From contig OY282456.1 in assembly GCA_958296225.1 (NCBI GenBank), positions 1,364,001 through 1,428,000 of the forward strand: a stretch of 64,000 nt of DNA. Direction: 5' to 3'. A program made the position numbers and the translations under genes. Of the stretch, positions 53,764 to 62,202 are shown one piece after another; the stretch's first letter is position 1, and every line of letters begins with the position of its first letter. Source of the DNA: an uncultured Dehalococcoidia bacterium (GTDB lineage: Bacteria; Chloroflexota; Dehalococcoidia; Lucifugimonadales; UBA3495). The notes below the pieces were generated by a model. The model had not been told where the DNA came from, searched no databases, and saw only the letters and a list, made by a program, of their open reading frames with translations.

Positions 53764-53859
53764 TTTCTGGCGACTCCGGCGGCGAGGTTCGAGCGCGAAA
53801 ATGCTATCAGCCACTATTCCCGGTGTCAATCGCCAGCAGCCACAGGGCAGCGTTCCGTT

Positions 53860-54192
53860 TCAGGTGGTTTGGTTATTCCCCGTTCCTGCGAAAGCGGGAA
53901 TCCAGGAACGGCAAGAGCGGCATCCCTGACTTTGCAAAGCCCCGACCGCCGGCAACAGAACGCTGCCGTCGAACACCGGCGCTTTGACGAACAGGCGCCG
54001 GCGTCGCCGGGTGTCGCGGCGATGATGCCAGTGGACGGCGGCGGCGGTTACGGCGTGGCTCACCGACCGGCACAAGGCACGGGCAGCGCGGGCGTAATCG
54101 CCGGCGGCGATGTTGGCGGGGGCGAAGTTGGCGGGGGCGAAGTTGAGGTAATGGCGGCTGCGATTGAGATGATGGGTTGGGTTCATTGGCAT
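53860..54192 (-). CDS. Possible small HEPN-like protein or fragment
   Basis: A frame of 110 residues beginning MPMNPTHHLNRSRHYL, with two NFAPA repeats and then AAGDYARAARALCRSVSHAV and a His/Arg-rich run. The GDYxxAxxxLxxAxxHA pattern is typical of HEPN-like helices. The two NFAPA units are a 15-bp tandem DNA repeat. The 3' end runs into the dispersed palindromic repeat at 53882, so it may be a truncated gene. Confidence 0.3.
   Translation of the reverse strand: MPMNPTHHLNRSRHYLNFAPANFAPANIAAGDYARAARALCRSVSHAVTAAAVHWHHRRDTRRRRRLFVKAPVFDGSVLLPAVGALQSQGCRSCRSWIPAFAGTGNNQTT
53882..53903. repeat. Palindromic REP-like repeat
   Basis: GTTCCTGC, loop GAAA, GCGGGAAT, a diverged copy of the ATTCCCGC / GCGGGAAT repeat, here next to the inverted-repeat arm CAGGTGGTTT (53861-53870). 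Confidence 0.65.
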
Positions 54193-54853
54193 TGCGTCCT
54201 TTTGCTGGTTTAGGTGGTTGGCGGGATGCGGTGGGCGAGCCAGAGGTTACCGGTCATTGTCAGCCCCACGGCCGGGGGTTTTACGCAAAGTTTTGCTCCG
54301 ATGGTTCGTGAACTGCGCTTTAAGGGCGCAGCCACGCAGCGCGGTGGCAGTCGCTGTTGGCCGGTTAGACCGTACTCGCGTAAGCATTGGACGAGGGGTC
54401 TCCACGACGCCGGTATGCGATTTTGTGCTGACTGGCCGTTGACGACCGGTTGACCTCTGGCAGGACTGAGATTCACGTGACGGGGTACAGTATAGGTCTT
54501 ATGTTCGCGGTTGTCAAAGGGGGGTTGTCAGTGGGCAGGGTCGTTGCAAAGTGCGGGCGGCGGGTTTTGCGGGCGCCGGATTTCCCTGACGCCGGAGGGC
54601 TACCCCTCTCCCAACCCTCTCCCACAGGGGGAGAGGGCTACCGCGCCGGGCGGAGCGCTACCCCTCTCCCCTTGTGGGAGAGGGCCGCCAAGCCTCGGGC
54701 GGCCCGCAACTGCCCTCACCCAGCCCTCTCCTGCAAGGGGAAAGGGGTTTAATGAATTTGAAAAGGCCCTGACTAGTGACGGAACCACCGGAATTGCAGC
54801 GCTATCCATCTGCTATTATTATCCTTGACCTTTCCAAAGGAGCCAGACCACCT

Positions 54854-55639
54854 ATGCAAGAGAACAAAGTTAAGCGGGCGCTGCGGGAGAACCGCCTGGC
54901 CCTCGGCACCTACGTATCCTTTGCCGACCCGCAGATTGTCGAGATTATCGGGCTGGCCGGCTACGACGCCGCCTTTATCGATATGGAGCATAGCACCTTC
55001 GACCTGGGACTCATCACGCAGATGATTGCCGCCGCCGACCTGGTGGGCGTAACTTCGATGATTCGGATTCCCGGCAACGATGAGAACCTCATCCTGCGCC
55101 TGCTGGACGCCGGGGCGCAGGGCATCATCATTCCGCACATTGACGGGCTGGAGGGGGCCAAACGCGCCGTGGATGCCGTCCGTTACGCTCCGATGGGGCA
55201 TCGCGGCGGCGCCGGGGGCACGCGCGCCGCCCGCTTCGGCACCGTCAGCTGGGAGGAGCATACCCGCACCTCCAACGAAAACATCGTCCTGTCGGTGATG
55301 ACCGAGGACGAAAAGGGCATCAGCGAAATCGGCCAGATTGCCCAGCTGCCCGGCATTGACATTGTTGCCATCGGCCCCACCGACTTCTCCGAGTATATGG
55401 GCATCCGCGACCCGCAAAGCCCGGTGATACGCGCGCGCCTCGAAGAACTGGCCGCAGAGGTCAAGGCCGCCGGGGGCGCCAAACTGTCCATTCCGATGAA
55501 CCACCCGGCCTTCCCCTTGTCCACCGGGGAACTGCAAGCGATGGGCGTGGGCTACACTCACGTTGCGCCGCCACCGCCGGCGCTGCTGCTGCGCTCGCTG
55601 CAACAGCGCGTTGCAGACATCCGCAGCGAGCTGGGATAG
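54854..55639 (+). CDS. HpcH/HpaI-family aldolase
   Basis: A 261-residue class II pyruvate aldolase-like enzyme (2-keto-3-deoxy acid aldolase type). Landmarks: GYDAAFIDMEHSTFDLGLI, VTSMIRIPGND, DAGAQGIIIPHIDGLEGAK (metal-binding and pyruvate side), and the region IDIVAIGPTDFSEYMG. AAAGGAG lies 13 bp before the ATG at 54854. Acyl-pyruvate or hydroxy-keto-acid substrates are possible; the neighbours do not decide which. Confidence 0.88.
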   Translation: MQENKVKRALRENRLALGTYVSFADPQIVEIIGLAGYDAAFIDMEHSTFDLGLITQMIAAADLVGVTSMIRIPGNDENLILRLLDAGAQGIIIPHIDGLEGAKRAVDAVRYAPMGHRGGAGGTRAARFGTVSWEEHTRTSNENIVLSVMTEDEKGISEIGQIAQLPGIDIVAIGPTDFSEYMGIRDPQSPVIRARLEELAAEVKAAGGAKLSIPMNHPAFPLSTGELQAMGVGYTHVAPPPPALLLRSLQQRVADIRSELG

Positions 55640-55648
55640 GCAGCGGCA

Positions 55649-56320
55649 ATGCGTTGGACGTTCGTTTTGGCCGGCCCGGCGTGGTGGGTGGTTATCGGCA
55701 TCCTGCTGGCGATAGCGGCCTGCGCCGGCCCGCCGCCGGCAACGCCGGTTCCAACCAATACCCCGGCCCCGCCAACGCCAACCGCCACGGCAACGCTGAT
55801 CCCAACTGCCACACCGGCGCCGACACCGGCCCCAACGTTCACGCCTACCCCCGAACCCTCGCCGACGCCGATACCGACATTGACACCTACGCCGACGCCA
55901 ACGCCGACGCCGTTGCCCGACGGGCCGCTGGTACGCATTGGCGATGCCGTCTATGTAGTTGACCTGGCAGTTACCGGCGCGGAGCGGACGCAGGGTTTAT
56001 CGGGCCGCCCGTCGCTGGAAACTGACCGGGGGATGCTCTTTGTGTACGATAACGATGCTCCGCGCGCGTTCTGGATGCCCGAGATGCACTTTCCCCTGGA
56101 TATGGTGTGGATAAAGTCGGATTGCACCGTTGTCGGAGTAACCGCCGACGTGCCCAACCCACCGCCGGACACCCCGCACAGCGAGTTGCCCCACTATCCT
56201 GCCACCGGCCCGGCCCGTTTCGTTCTTGAAATTAACGCCGGGCAGGCCGAAACGCACAATATCGCCCCGGGCGCGTCCGTAAAATTCGACGGGCACATCG
56301 CCGGCAAATGGGGCTGCTGA
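55649..56320 (+). CDS. DUF192 lipoprotein with Thr-Pro linker
   Basis: A 223-residue extracytoplasmic protein. The signal peptide ends in a lipobox LAIAAC near residue 25. A long linker of (Thr/Ala-Pro)n, about residues 30-90, anchors the C-terminal DUF192 domain: [40 protein letters not shown], and [20 protein letters not shown]192 function is unknown. The Thr-Pro linker is common in Chloroflexota lipoproteins. It starts 9 bp after the aldolase gene. Confidence 0.87.
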   Translation: MRWTFVLAGPAWWVVIGILLAIAACAGPPPATPVPTNTPAPPTPTATATLIPTATPAPTPAPTFTPTPEPSPTPIPTLTPTPTPTPTPLPDGPLVRIGDAVYVVDLAVTGAERTQGLSGRPSLETDRGMLFVYDNDAPRAFWMPEMHFPLDMVWIKSDCTVVGVTADVPNPPPDTPHSELPHYPATGPARFVLEINAGQAETHNIAPGASVKFDGHIAGKWGC

Positions 56321-56334
56321 AAGGAAACGCGAAT

Positions 56335-57294
56335 ATGGAAATCCTCGTCTCAGGTTCGCTGGCCATAGACCGCATAATGACGTTCAACGGGCGGTTCGGC
56401 GACCATATCGTGCCCGAACGGGTGCATCAGATAAACCTCAGTTTCACCGTTGACGGTTTCAATGCCTACTTTGGCGGCACCGCCGGCAACATCGCCTATT
56501 CCCTGGCCATGCTGGGCCAGCGGCCGCGCGTTATCGCCGCCATCGGTGCCGATTATCGCGATTATTTCACGCGGCTGGGCGAAAACGGCATTCCCACCGA
56601 TGACATCCGCATCGTGGAGGAGGAAGCCACCGCCTCGGCTTTTATCGTTACCGACTTGGCGGACAACCAGATTACCGGGTTCAATCCGGGGGCGATGAAA
56701 CATCCGGCGGGGTTTGACTTCGGCACCGTCAATCCGCAAGAAACCATCAGCATTGTGGGGCCGGGCAACCTGACCGATATGGCAAACTTCACCGCCGACG
56801 CGGCGCGGGCCGGGGTGTACACCATATTTGACCCCGGCCAGTCCCTGCCGGCGTGGGACGCGGACGGGCTGAGAGACTGCATCAGGAACAGCGATTTGCT
56901 CATCGCCAACGACTACGAAATGGCGCTGATTGTGGAGCGAACCGGGATTGACGAACCCGGATTGCTGGAACTGACGGGCGCTTTGGTAACTACCCTGGGC
57001 GAGCAGGGCGTGCGCATCACCACCGCCGGCGGGGATATGCACGTGGCCAGCGTGTCCACCGAGAACGTGGTTGACCCCACGGGCGCCGGCGACGCCTTTC
57101 GCGGGGGCCTCATTATGGGCATCATCCACCCCGGCCCCATGGTGCCGGCGTCCATATCGCCGGCCCGCCTGGAACGCGCCGCCCAAATCGGCTGCGCCGG
57201 CGCCCATTTCGCCATCCAGATGCCCGGCACCCAGGAATACCGCTACACGCAGGACGAGCTGGAGGCGGTTTTGCGGCGGGCCTATGGCGGCTAG
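56335..57294 (+). CDS. PfkB-family carbohydrate kinase (adenosine-kinase-like)
   Basis: A 319-residue ribokinase-fold enzyme. The N-terminus ILVSGSLAIDRIMTFNGRF, GGTAGNIAYSLAMLG and the catalytic DPTGAGDAFRGGLIMG near residue 250 are typical. AAAGGAAA lies just before the ATG at 56335, and the frame overlap with the DUF192 gene end is avoided by that start. Sugar or nucleoside specificity is not settled. A strong hairpin lies just after its stop. Confidence 0.88.
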   Translation: MEILVSGSLAIDRIMTFNGRFGDHIVPERVHQINLSFTVDGFNAYFGGTAGNIAYSLAMLGQRPRVIAAIGADYRDYFTRLGENGIPTDDIRIVEEEATASAFIVTDLADNQITGFNPGAMKHPAGFDFGTVNPQETISIVGPGNLTDMANFTADAARAGVYTIFDPGQSLPAWDADGLRDCIRNSDLLIANDYEMALIVERTGIDEPGLLELTGALVTTLGEQGVRITTAGGDMHVASVSTENVVDPTGAGDAFRGGLIMGIIHPGPMVPASISPARLERAAQIGCAGAHFAIQMPGTQEYRYTQDELEAVLRRAYGG

Positions 57295-57301
57295 TCACAA
57301 G

Positions 57302-57342
57302 GCTGTATCTACTCTAAACAAAATCTTTAGAGTAGATACAGC
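57302..57342. terminator. Perfect AT-rich hairpin between convergent genes
   Basis: GCTGTATCTACTCTAAA (57302-57318) and its exact complement (57326-57342) form a perfect 17-bp stem with a seven-base loop. It lies 8 bp after the kinase stop and some 110 bp before the 3' end of the convergent AlbA-type gene, so it can end both transcripts. A degenerate second copy of its right arm (AGTAGATACAG) occurs at 57413-57424. Confidence 0.7.
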
Positions 57343-57454
57343 TTATGTCCTACTTCCCGACGTGGCGTCGGCAAAGCCGCCGGCTGTTGCGGCTACTCGA
57401 AACGAATCTTTGCAGTAGATACAGTTGGGTAACCGGCGTCGTTGTACCCCACCG

Positions 57455-58867
57455 TTACAAAGTTTCGGTTGTCCAGTAAGCCCGTGGGTCGTTTGCACTG
57501 TTGCCCACGCGCCGCACCAATCCCCGGGTTTCCAGCAGCCGTAAATTGCGCAACACCACTGGACGCGAGTAGTTACTCAGTCGCACCAACTCGCCGGTTC
57601 CGGCCCGGCCGACCAGGGAAATTTGCTGGAAGAGGTCCCACGCCGCCACCGGCAAACCCGCCAGTTCTCTTGGGCCAACCACTTCCCCCAGCAAGGTGAC
57701 TAGCGTTCCTCCGCCCCCTTGTCGCACCACCGGACGCTGCCTCCCGCTGGACTCCATTACTGCTACCATCCGCCGCAGCCCTTCGCCTAGCTCCTGCCCA
57801 TAGGACAGGTCAGCCATCACCCGCGCGATGCGCGGATTGCGCGCGAATCGCTTTACGTCCGTCAAATCGTCCAACGTAATTACACCCGGAAACTGCCCTG
57901 GACTCGATACTTCAACCCGGTCGTCAAATACCGTCACCCGGATATGGTCGCCGAAGTTGCTATACGACCGATGAATCACTCCGTTCACCAGGGCCTCCAA
58001 CCAAACCTCCTCAGGTACAATACCAAACCATCCGAAGCGGCCATCCGGGCCTAGAGACCTACGCTTTGGAATCGCCTCGCGCATTTCCGCTCGCGCGGCG
58101 TCAACCTGCTGCGGCAGCGCGCCCTCACACCGCACGTCGCTGACCAGATTCTGCGCCGTTCCGGTCAACCGTTCCCGGCCGGTGTACTTCAGCACTCGCA
58201 CATATGCCTGTGGGTTAGTCCTTTGCGGGTGGGCACCAAACAGCAATTGCCCGGCAGCATATACCGTCCCGTCAGCGTCAACCAGTTCCCTTGCCTGCAA
58301 CAAGCGCTGCGGGTTGGGATGCCCTACCAGGTTGGCGTAGTCTGCCACAGCATTATCATCAAGGGCTTCGTGGCCGTACACCCGCGCCGGCGTGGTCTCA
58401 AAGCCCGTATCGCTGCGGTCATAGCGCAACTCAATGCGCTGCTCAAAAGACAGCCGGCGATTTTCGTCCCCTATCCGCAGGAAAACCTCATCCCTGGTTG
58501 TGCTGTGCACTTGCCGGCTCGGCGGTATCTGAATGATTAACAGATGGTCCGCGCTGCCCCGCCGGTTGATGCACGGCAGCAGATGCACCGTGAAGCGAAC
58601 CGGCGGAACCGTGTAGTCAACGCCGGCCTGCCGCCAGCCGTTCTGCGCGTGGCGGCGGTCGTCAACGCCTTCGCAAAGGCCGCCCGACAAGCCCAGCGCA
58701 ATCATCCCGCCCTCGGCGTTGGCCATGGCAACCAGCGTTTCGGCCAGGTCGCGGGGCGCGATACGGGCGCTTTTGCGGTCAAACCACTGCCCTTCCGGTT
58801 CGGCAAGCAGTAGCTCCGTCAGCGCGTCGGGCGGCATCGCCGACAGGTTTTCAAATGGTGGCAGCAT
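57455..58867 (-). CDS. Schlafen/AlbA_2-type ATP-binding regulator
   Basis: A 470-residue protein with an N-terminal AlbA_2 (divergent Schlafen) domain: EGQWFDRKSARIAPRDLAE, MANAEGGMIALGL and DEVFLRIGDENRRLSFEQ, then an HATPase-like C-terminal part (EALVNGVIHRSYSNFG with VEVSSPGQFPG, GxG). The last 60 residues form a winged-helix-like region (GTGELVRLSNYSRPVV). Such proteins are annotated as transcriptional regulators or RecG-like; function is unproven. It is divergent from the MaoC genes, whose promoter starts 26 bp upstream. Confidence 0.85.
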   Translation of the reverse strand: MLPPFENLSAMPPDALTELLLAEPEGQWFDRKSARIAPRDLAETLVAMANAEGGMIALGLSGGLCEGVDDRRHAQNGWRQAGVDYTVPPVRFTVHLLPCINRRGSADHLLIIQIPPSRQVHSTTRDEVFLRIGDENRRLSFEQRIELRYDRSDTGFETTPARVYGHEALDDNAVADYANLVGHPNPQRLLQARELVDADGTVYAAGQLLFGAHPQRTNPQAYVRVLKYTGRERLTGTAQNLVSDVRCEGALPQQVDAARAEMREAIPKRRSLGPDGRFGWFGIVPEEVWLEALVNGVIHRSYSNFGDHIRVTVFDDRVEVSSPGQFPGVITLDDLTDVKRFARNPRIARVMADLSYGQELGEGLRRMVAVMESSGRQRPVVRQGGGGTLVTLLGEVVGPRELAGLPVAAWDLFQQISLVGRAGTGELVRLSNYSRPVVLRNLRLLETRGLVRRVGNSANDPRAYWTTETL

Positions 58868-58892
58868 AGTGGCTACTGTATCATATCCCCGA

Positions 58893-58921
58893 TTGACGAA
58901 CCCGCCGCCCTGCGCTACGCT
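58893..58921 (+). promoter_or_regulatory. Sigma-70-type promoter for the MaoC gene pair
   Basis: TTGACG (58893-58898), 17 bp spacer, TACGCT (58916-58921), with TGCGC just before the -10. Transcription would start about 35 bp upstream of the ATG at 58962. Confidence 0.6.
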
Positions 58922-58961
58922 GGCGTCAATTCAGCACTCCAACCCTGCGGAGAATCACCCT

Positions 58962-59516
58962 ATGACTCAGCAAGCCCCTCCCGCCGCGCTGACGCCGGAA
59001 GTGCAAGCCATGGTCGGCGTCAGCGGCGATGTCGTAGAATCCTGGGGCGTGGTGGACGGCGAGTATATGCGCCGGTTCACCCAGGCCCTGATGGACCCGG
59101 ACCCGCGCTATTGGGACGACCAGTTCGCTAAATCGACGCGCTACGGCGAGCTGATTGCGCCGCCGATTATGGTCAGCTACCTGGCCAGCCGTATCCGGCC
59201 CGACCAGGGCGATCCGATTACCGACGCCTTTGAGGAAAACCCGGAGTCCGACGGCATTGGCTCCGTGGCCCGGCCCGGCGAGCTGCCGCCGGTGCCGACT
59301 AATCTGGTGCGCGTGCTCAACGCCGGCAACGAGCTTGAGGTTTACGCCTATCCCAGCATTGGCGACAAAATCTTTTTCCAGAACCGCTATTCCGACATCC
59401 GGGAGCGGTTGGGGCGCGACGGCACGCCGTTCCTGATTATCACCCGCGAAACCCGCTACTGGAACCAGGACGACGTTACCCTCTGCATCACCCGCGCTTC
59501 TACCATCCGACGCTAA
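58962..59516 (+). CDS. MaoC-like dehydratase with FAS1-type N-terminal half-domain
   Basis: A 184-residue hot-dog-fold acyl dehydratase subunit. Visible is GVVDGEYMRRFTQALMDPDP (helix and DPxP), APPIMVSYLASRIRPDQ and a C-terminal FLIITRETRYWNQDDVTL. It pairs with the following gene of the same fold; heterodimers of two MaoC-like subunits act on acyl-CoA or related substrates. The ATG at 58962 follows a promoter at 58893. Confidence 0.8.
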   Translation: MTQQAPPAALTPEVQAMVGVSGDVVESWGVVDGEYMRRFTQALMDPDPRYWDDQFAKSTRYGELIAPPIMVSYLASRIRPDQGDPITDAFEENPESDGIGSVARPGELPPVPTNLVRVLNAGNELEVYAYPSIGDKIFFQNRYSDIRERLGRDGTPFLIITRETRYWNQDDVTLCITRASTIRR

Positions 59517-59582
59517 CAGGCGTTGACGCTGACGCGCGCCGACGCTGGCACACGGTCGCCGCCGGAACACAGGAGACACGTT

Positions 59583-60146
59583 ATGACTACCCGCCTTGAC
59601 GACCTGCTCAATATGGAGGCCGAGGAAATCTGGCAGCGCAACGAGCGCCCCGACGCCGACGGCCTGCGCGCCAAGTCGCAAATTTACTTTGAGGACGTGG
59701 CGGAGGGCGACGAGCTGCCCAAGTACGTCTATAAGCCCACCCCGACCCATCTTTTCCGGTGGAGCGCGGCCATTGAGAACTTTCACCGGATTCACTACGA
59801 TCTGGACTTCGGCCTGAACCACGACCGCAACCCCAGCATCCTGGTGCATGGGTCGTGGAAGCAGAGCGTCGTTCCCCAGTATCTCAAAGACTGGACGCTG
59901 CCCAACGGCTGGCCGTGGAAAGCCCGCTTTGAGCACCGGGCGATGCTGGTGCCCGGCGACGTGCTGATAATGTGGGGCCGCGTTACCAGCACATACGAAA
60001 AGAACCGGATGGGCTTCGTTGAGCTGGAAATCGGCATGAAAACCCAGGACGGCATTGAGAGTATGCCCGGAACCGCCACGGTGGTATTGCCTCTGCGCGA
60101 CGGCCCGCCCATCCCCTATCCCTTCGTTCCGCCGGCCGACGACTAG
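59583..60146 (+). CDS. MaoC-like dehydratase, second subunit
   Basis: A 187-residue hot-dog-fold protein. It contains IYFEDVAEGDELPKYVYKP (the MaoC N-terminal motif) and IENFHRIHYDLDFGLNHDRN with the catalytic-like His/Asp, then LVHGSWKQSVVPQYLKDW. AGGAGA lies 8 bp before the ATG at 59583; an upstream in-frame start at 59523 lacks family similarity. It pairs with the gene at 58962. Confidence 0.82.
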   Translation: MTTRLDDLLNMEAEEIWQRNERPDADGLRAKSQIYFEDVAEGDELPKYVYKPTPTHLFRWSAAIENFHRIHYDLDFGLNHDRNPSILVHGSWKQSVVPQYLKDWTLPNGWPWKARFEHRAMLVPGDVLIMWGRVTSTYEKNRMGFVELEIGMKTQDGIESMPGTATVVLPLRDGPPIPYPFVPPADD

Positions 60147-60181
60147 ACGCCGGCCGATAACCAGACCAAGGAGTTGCACCA

Positions 60182-60451
60182 ATGGCCCGTTTCATCGCCG
60201 TCCACAACGTCCCGGGCATTACCGAGGCCGACTTCAGGGACAAGCTCGATGCCGTTCGCAAGTGGCGTCCCGACCGCCGCACTACCATCCTTAAAGTCTA
60301 TGGCGACCTGGAGAATGGCCGGCTCATCTCCGAATGCGAGGCCGTGGAGCAGTCCCACTTTGAGGACTGGCTGAATATGGTGGGCTGGCCGGCCGATTCC
60401 ATCAACAAGGTGGACATCGTTTGCCAGGTAGGGAGTTTTTGGAAACTGTAA
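60182..60451 (+). CDS. Small conserved-looking protein after the MaoC pair
   Basis: An 89-residue frame, MARFIAVHNVPGITEADFRD, then KLDAVRKWRPDRRTTILKVY and DWLNMVGWPADSINKV. It resembles small ferredoxin-fold (DUF4242-type) proteins. It lies 35 bp after the second MaoC gene with AAGGAG before its ATG, so it belongs to that operon. Role unknown. Confidence 0.6.
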   Translation: MARFIAVHNVPGITEADFRDKLDAVRKWRPDRRTTILKVYGDLENGRLISECEAVEQSHFEDWLNMVGWPADSINKVDIVCQVGSFWKL

Positions 60452-60576
60452 CGGGGCGCGACTCCGGCGGTTGGCAAGGGCAATCCCTCCGGTTGGGGCA
60501 ATCCCTTTGACCGGGGCGACCCCTTTGACCGGGGCAACCCTTGTGGCTGCCCCGACACCGGGGAATGGCGGCGCCC

Positions 60577-61539
60577 TTATTTCAAAAACCAGCCCGGCCC
60601 CGGCGTTGGGCCATCGCCCTGATAGATGCTCTGGCCGTAGGCCGCTACCGCCGCGCCCGAGGCCAGGGTTAACGCCGACACGAACAGCCAGATTAGCACG
60701 ATGAGCACCGACGCCAGCGGGCCGTAAAGCAGGTGCGACGGCGCTATGTAGGTTAGGAACAGGGCGAAGGCATAGTTATTCAGCTGTAAGGCGACGCCGG
60801 CGCCGCAAGCGCCCAGGGCGGCCCAGCGCCAGAGCACCCGTCGCTCCGGCACGTAGCGGTACACCAGCAGAAAAGCCGCCACCGACAGCGCCCCGGCCAC
60901 GACCGTGGACCACCAGCGCTGGGCCGCGATGGCGTCGCCCCATTCCGAAGACGGCAACTCCCGCAGCGCATTGGGCGCCAAATCCTGGGTCATTACATAG
61001 GTGAGCAGGCTGGACACCAAAAGCACCAACGCCGTAGCGCTGAGGAACAGGAACTGGCGGGTCTTGCCGATGATTCCGACCTGGATGGGTTCGATGCCCC
61101 ACATCCGGTTGACTACTACGCCCACGGCGCCGAAAAGCTTGACGGAACCCCAGGCTAACCCGAGCAGGGCCAGCGCGCCGGTGATGCCAGCGGCGGCACT
61201 AACGCGCGTAGATAGCAGGGCGGTCAAGTCAATGTTGGGCGGCAGGAGTCCGGCGGAAATGGCCGCGAACCAGGCCCGCGTCCGCGCCTCGCCCAGGGCC
61301 AGCCCGAATATTTGCAGCACTGCCACCGAAACCGGTATCAACGCCACCATCCCGTAGTAGGCGACGCCGGCGTTCAGCTGCTGGGCGTCGTTGCGCGTTA
61401 CCGCCGCCAGTGTCGCCAGCAGCACCCGCAAGGGCCGCCAGCGGGCCGCCGCCCGCTCCATAGCGGAACGCACGCGCAACAGCCACGAGATGCGGTTGGC
61501 CCAGCCGGCAGCCTTGACAAATGCCTGCTCCAGAGTCAT
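60577..61539 (-). CDS. YihY/BrkB-family integral membrane protein
   Basis: A 320-residue BrkB-like protein with about six transmembrane segments. Signatures include VTRNDAQQLNAGVAYYGMVALIP, LIALLGLAWGSVKLFGAVGVV (approx.) and MWGIEPIQVG. The ATG at 61539 (MTLEQAFVKAAG) is chosen; upstream frame to 61641 encodes no conserved residue. The family's transport role is not established. Confidence 0.82.
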   Translation of the reverse strand: MTLEQAFVKAAGWANRISWLLRVRSAMERAAARWRPLRVLLATLAAVTRNDAQQLNAGVAYYGMVALIPVSVAVLQIFGLALGEARTRAWFAAISAGLLPPNIDLTALLSTRVSAAAGITGALALLGLAWGSVKLFGAVGVVVNRMWGIEPIQVGIIGKTRQFLFLSATALVLLVSSLLTYVMTQDLAPNALRELPSSEWGDAIAAQRWWSTVVAGALSVAAFLLVYRYVPERRVLWRWAALGACGAGVALQLNNYAFALFLTYIAPSHLLYGPLASVLIVLIWLFVSALTLASGAAVAAYGQSIYQGDGPTPGPGWFLK

Positions 61540-61620
61540 CACGATTGCCCCGATTCCGTCATTTCCGCGCCGGCGGCAGTCCGGTTGCTTTCCCCATAGG
61601 CTTGCTGCTGCGGTAACGCG

Positions 61621-61645
61621 ATTGCCACGCTGCGCTCGCAATGAC
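61621..61645. repeat. Short interspersed repeat, ATTGCC...CAAT type
   Basis: ATTGCCACGCTGCGCTCGCAAT followed by GAC, a copy of the same repeat found at 19231-19255 and, inverted, at 14601-14630. It sits just downstream of the signal peptidase stop. Confidence 0.65.
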
Positions 61646-61659
61646 CACGGCCAGGCGCG

Positions 61660-62202
61660 TTACCGCCAGGACGTTTTACGCGCCGGCCGGCCCGGCCGAC
61701 GGGTGGGCCAGCGCAGCCAGACTTTGCCGATTATAGCGGCATCAGGCAGCGGGCCGTAACGCCGGCTGTCTCCGCTGTCGGCGCGGTTGTCGCCCATCAG
61801 GAAGTATTCGTCATCCCCGCACAGCCATTGGGAGGCCGTTGCGCCGGCGCCGCCGGCAGCGGAATCCAGGTATGATTCCCGCAGCGGCGCGTCATCAATG
61901 CGCACTATGCCATCGGAGCTGACGCGGATATGCTCACCGGGCAGGCCAACCACTCGCTTGACCAGGAGGCGGTCGAAGCCGTGGGGCGCAGCAGCCACGA
62001 CGACCGCGCCGCGAGCCAAGCCGCGGGTGGCACAGCGCCGGGGCAGGACGTGTACGAGGTCGCCGTCGCGCAGGCTGGGCGTCATGCTATTGCCGCGCAC
62101 CCGGAAGTGGGAGCGGAACAGGAATACGGGGGCGGCGGCGGCCCAGCGGCCGATTATGTCCAACAGGTCGGGCCGGCGCCGCCGTGAACCGTCAACTCTC
62201 AT
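61660..62202 (-). CDS. Signal peptidase I-like serine protease
   Basis: A 180-residue S26-family peptidase. The catalytic Ser is in RVRGNSMTPSLRDGD, the catalytic Lys in LVKRVVGLPGE, and box E is GDNRADSGDSRRYG. The start at 62202 (MRVDGSRRRR) overlaps the pheA end by 11 bp. The usual N-terminal transmembrane helix is weak (GRWAAAAPVFLF), which is odd for a membrane-anchored signal peptidase; an upstream start at 62313 does not improve it. Confidence 0.85.
   Translation of the reverse strand: MRVDGSRRRRPDLLDIIGRWAAAAPVFLFRSHFRVRGNSMTPSLRDGDLVHVLPRRCATRGLARGAVVVAAAPHGFDRLLVKRVVGLPGEHIRVSSDGIVRIDDAPLRESYLDSAAGGAGATASQWLCGDDEYFLMGDNRADSGDSRRYGPLPDAAIIGKVWLRWPTRRPGRPARKTSWR

Larger units (their letters stand above)
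53830..54853. other. Repeat-rich spacer
   Basis: Apart from the possible HEPN-like frame, no gene is seen. The spacer holds the arms AGCG...CAGGTGGTTT (53847-53870) and GAACCACCGG...GCAGCGC (54782-54807), a tandem 15-bp repeat GTTGGCGGGGGCGAA (54112-54141), and three to four copies of a hairpin-forming CCCTCTCCC...GGGAGAGGG repeat (54600-54750). The segment 54811-54819 (TGCTATTAT) may be an extended -10 box for the aldolase gene. Confidence 0.55.

Noticed and set aside
54600..54750. CCCTCTCCC-type hairpin cluster as a terminator
   Set aside because: The arms are repeated several times without a T-tract and occur elsewhere in the window, so they are dispersed repeats.
18971..54853. tRNA or rRNA genes in the spacers
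   Set aside because: No cloverleaf with conserved GTTC/T-loop or rRNA-like stretches was recognised by eye; tRNAscan would be needed to be certain.
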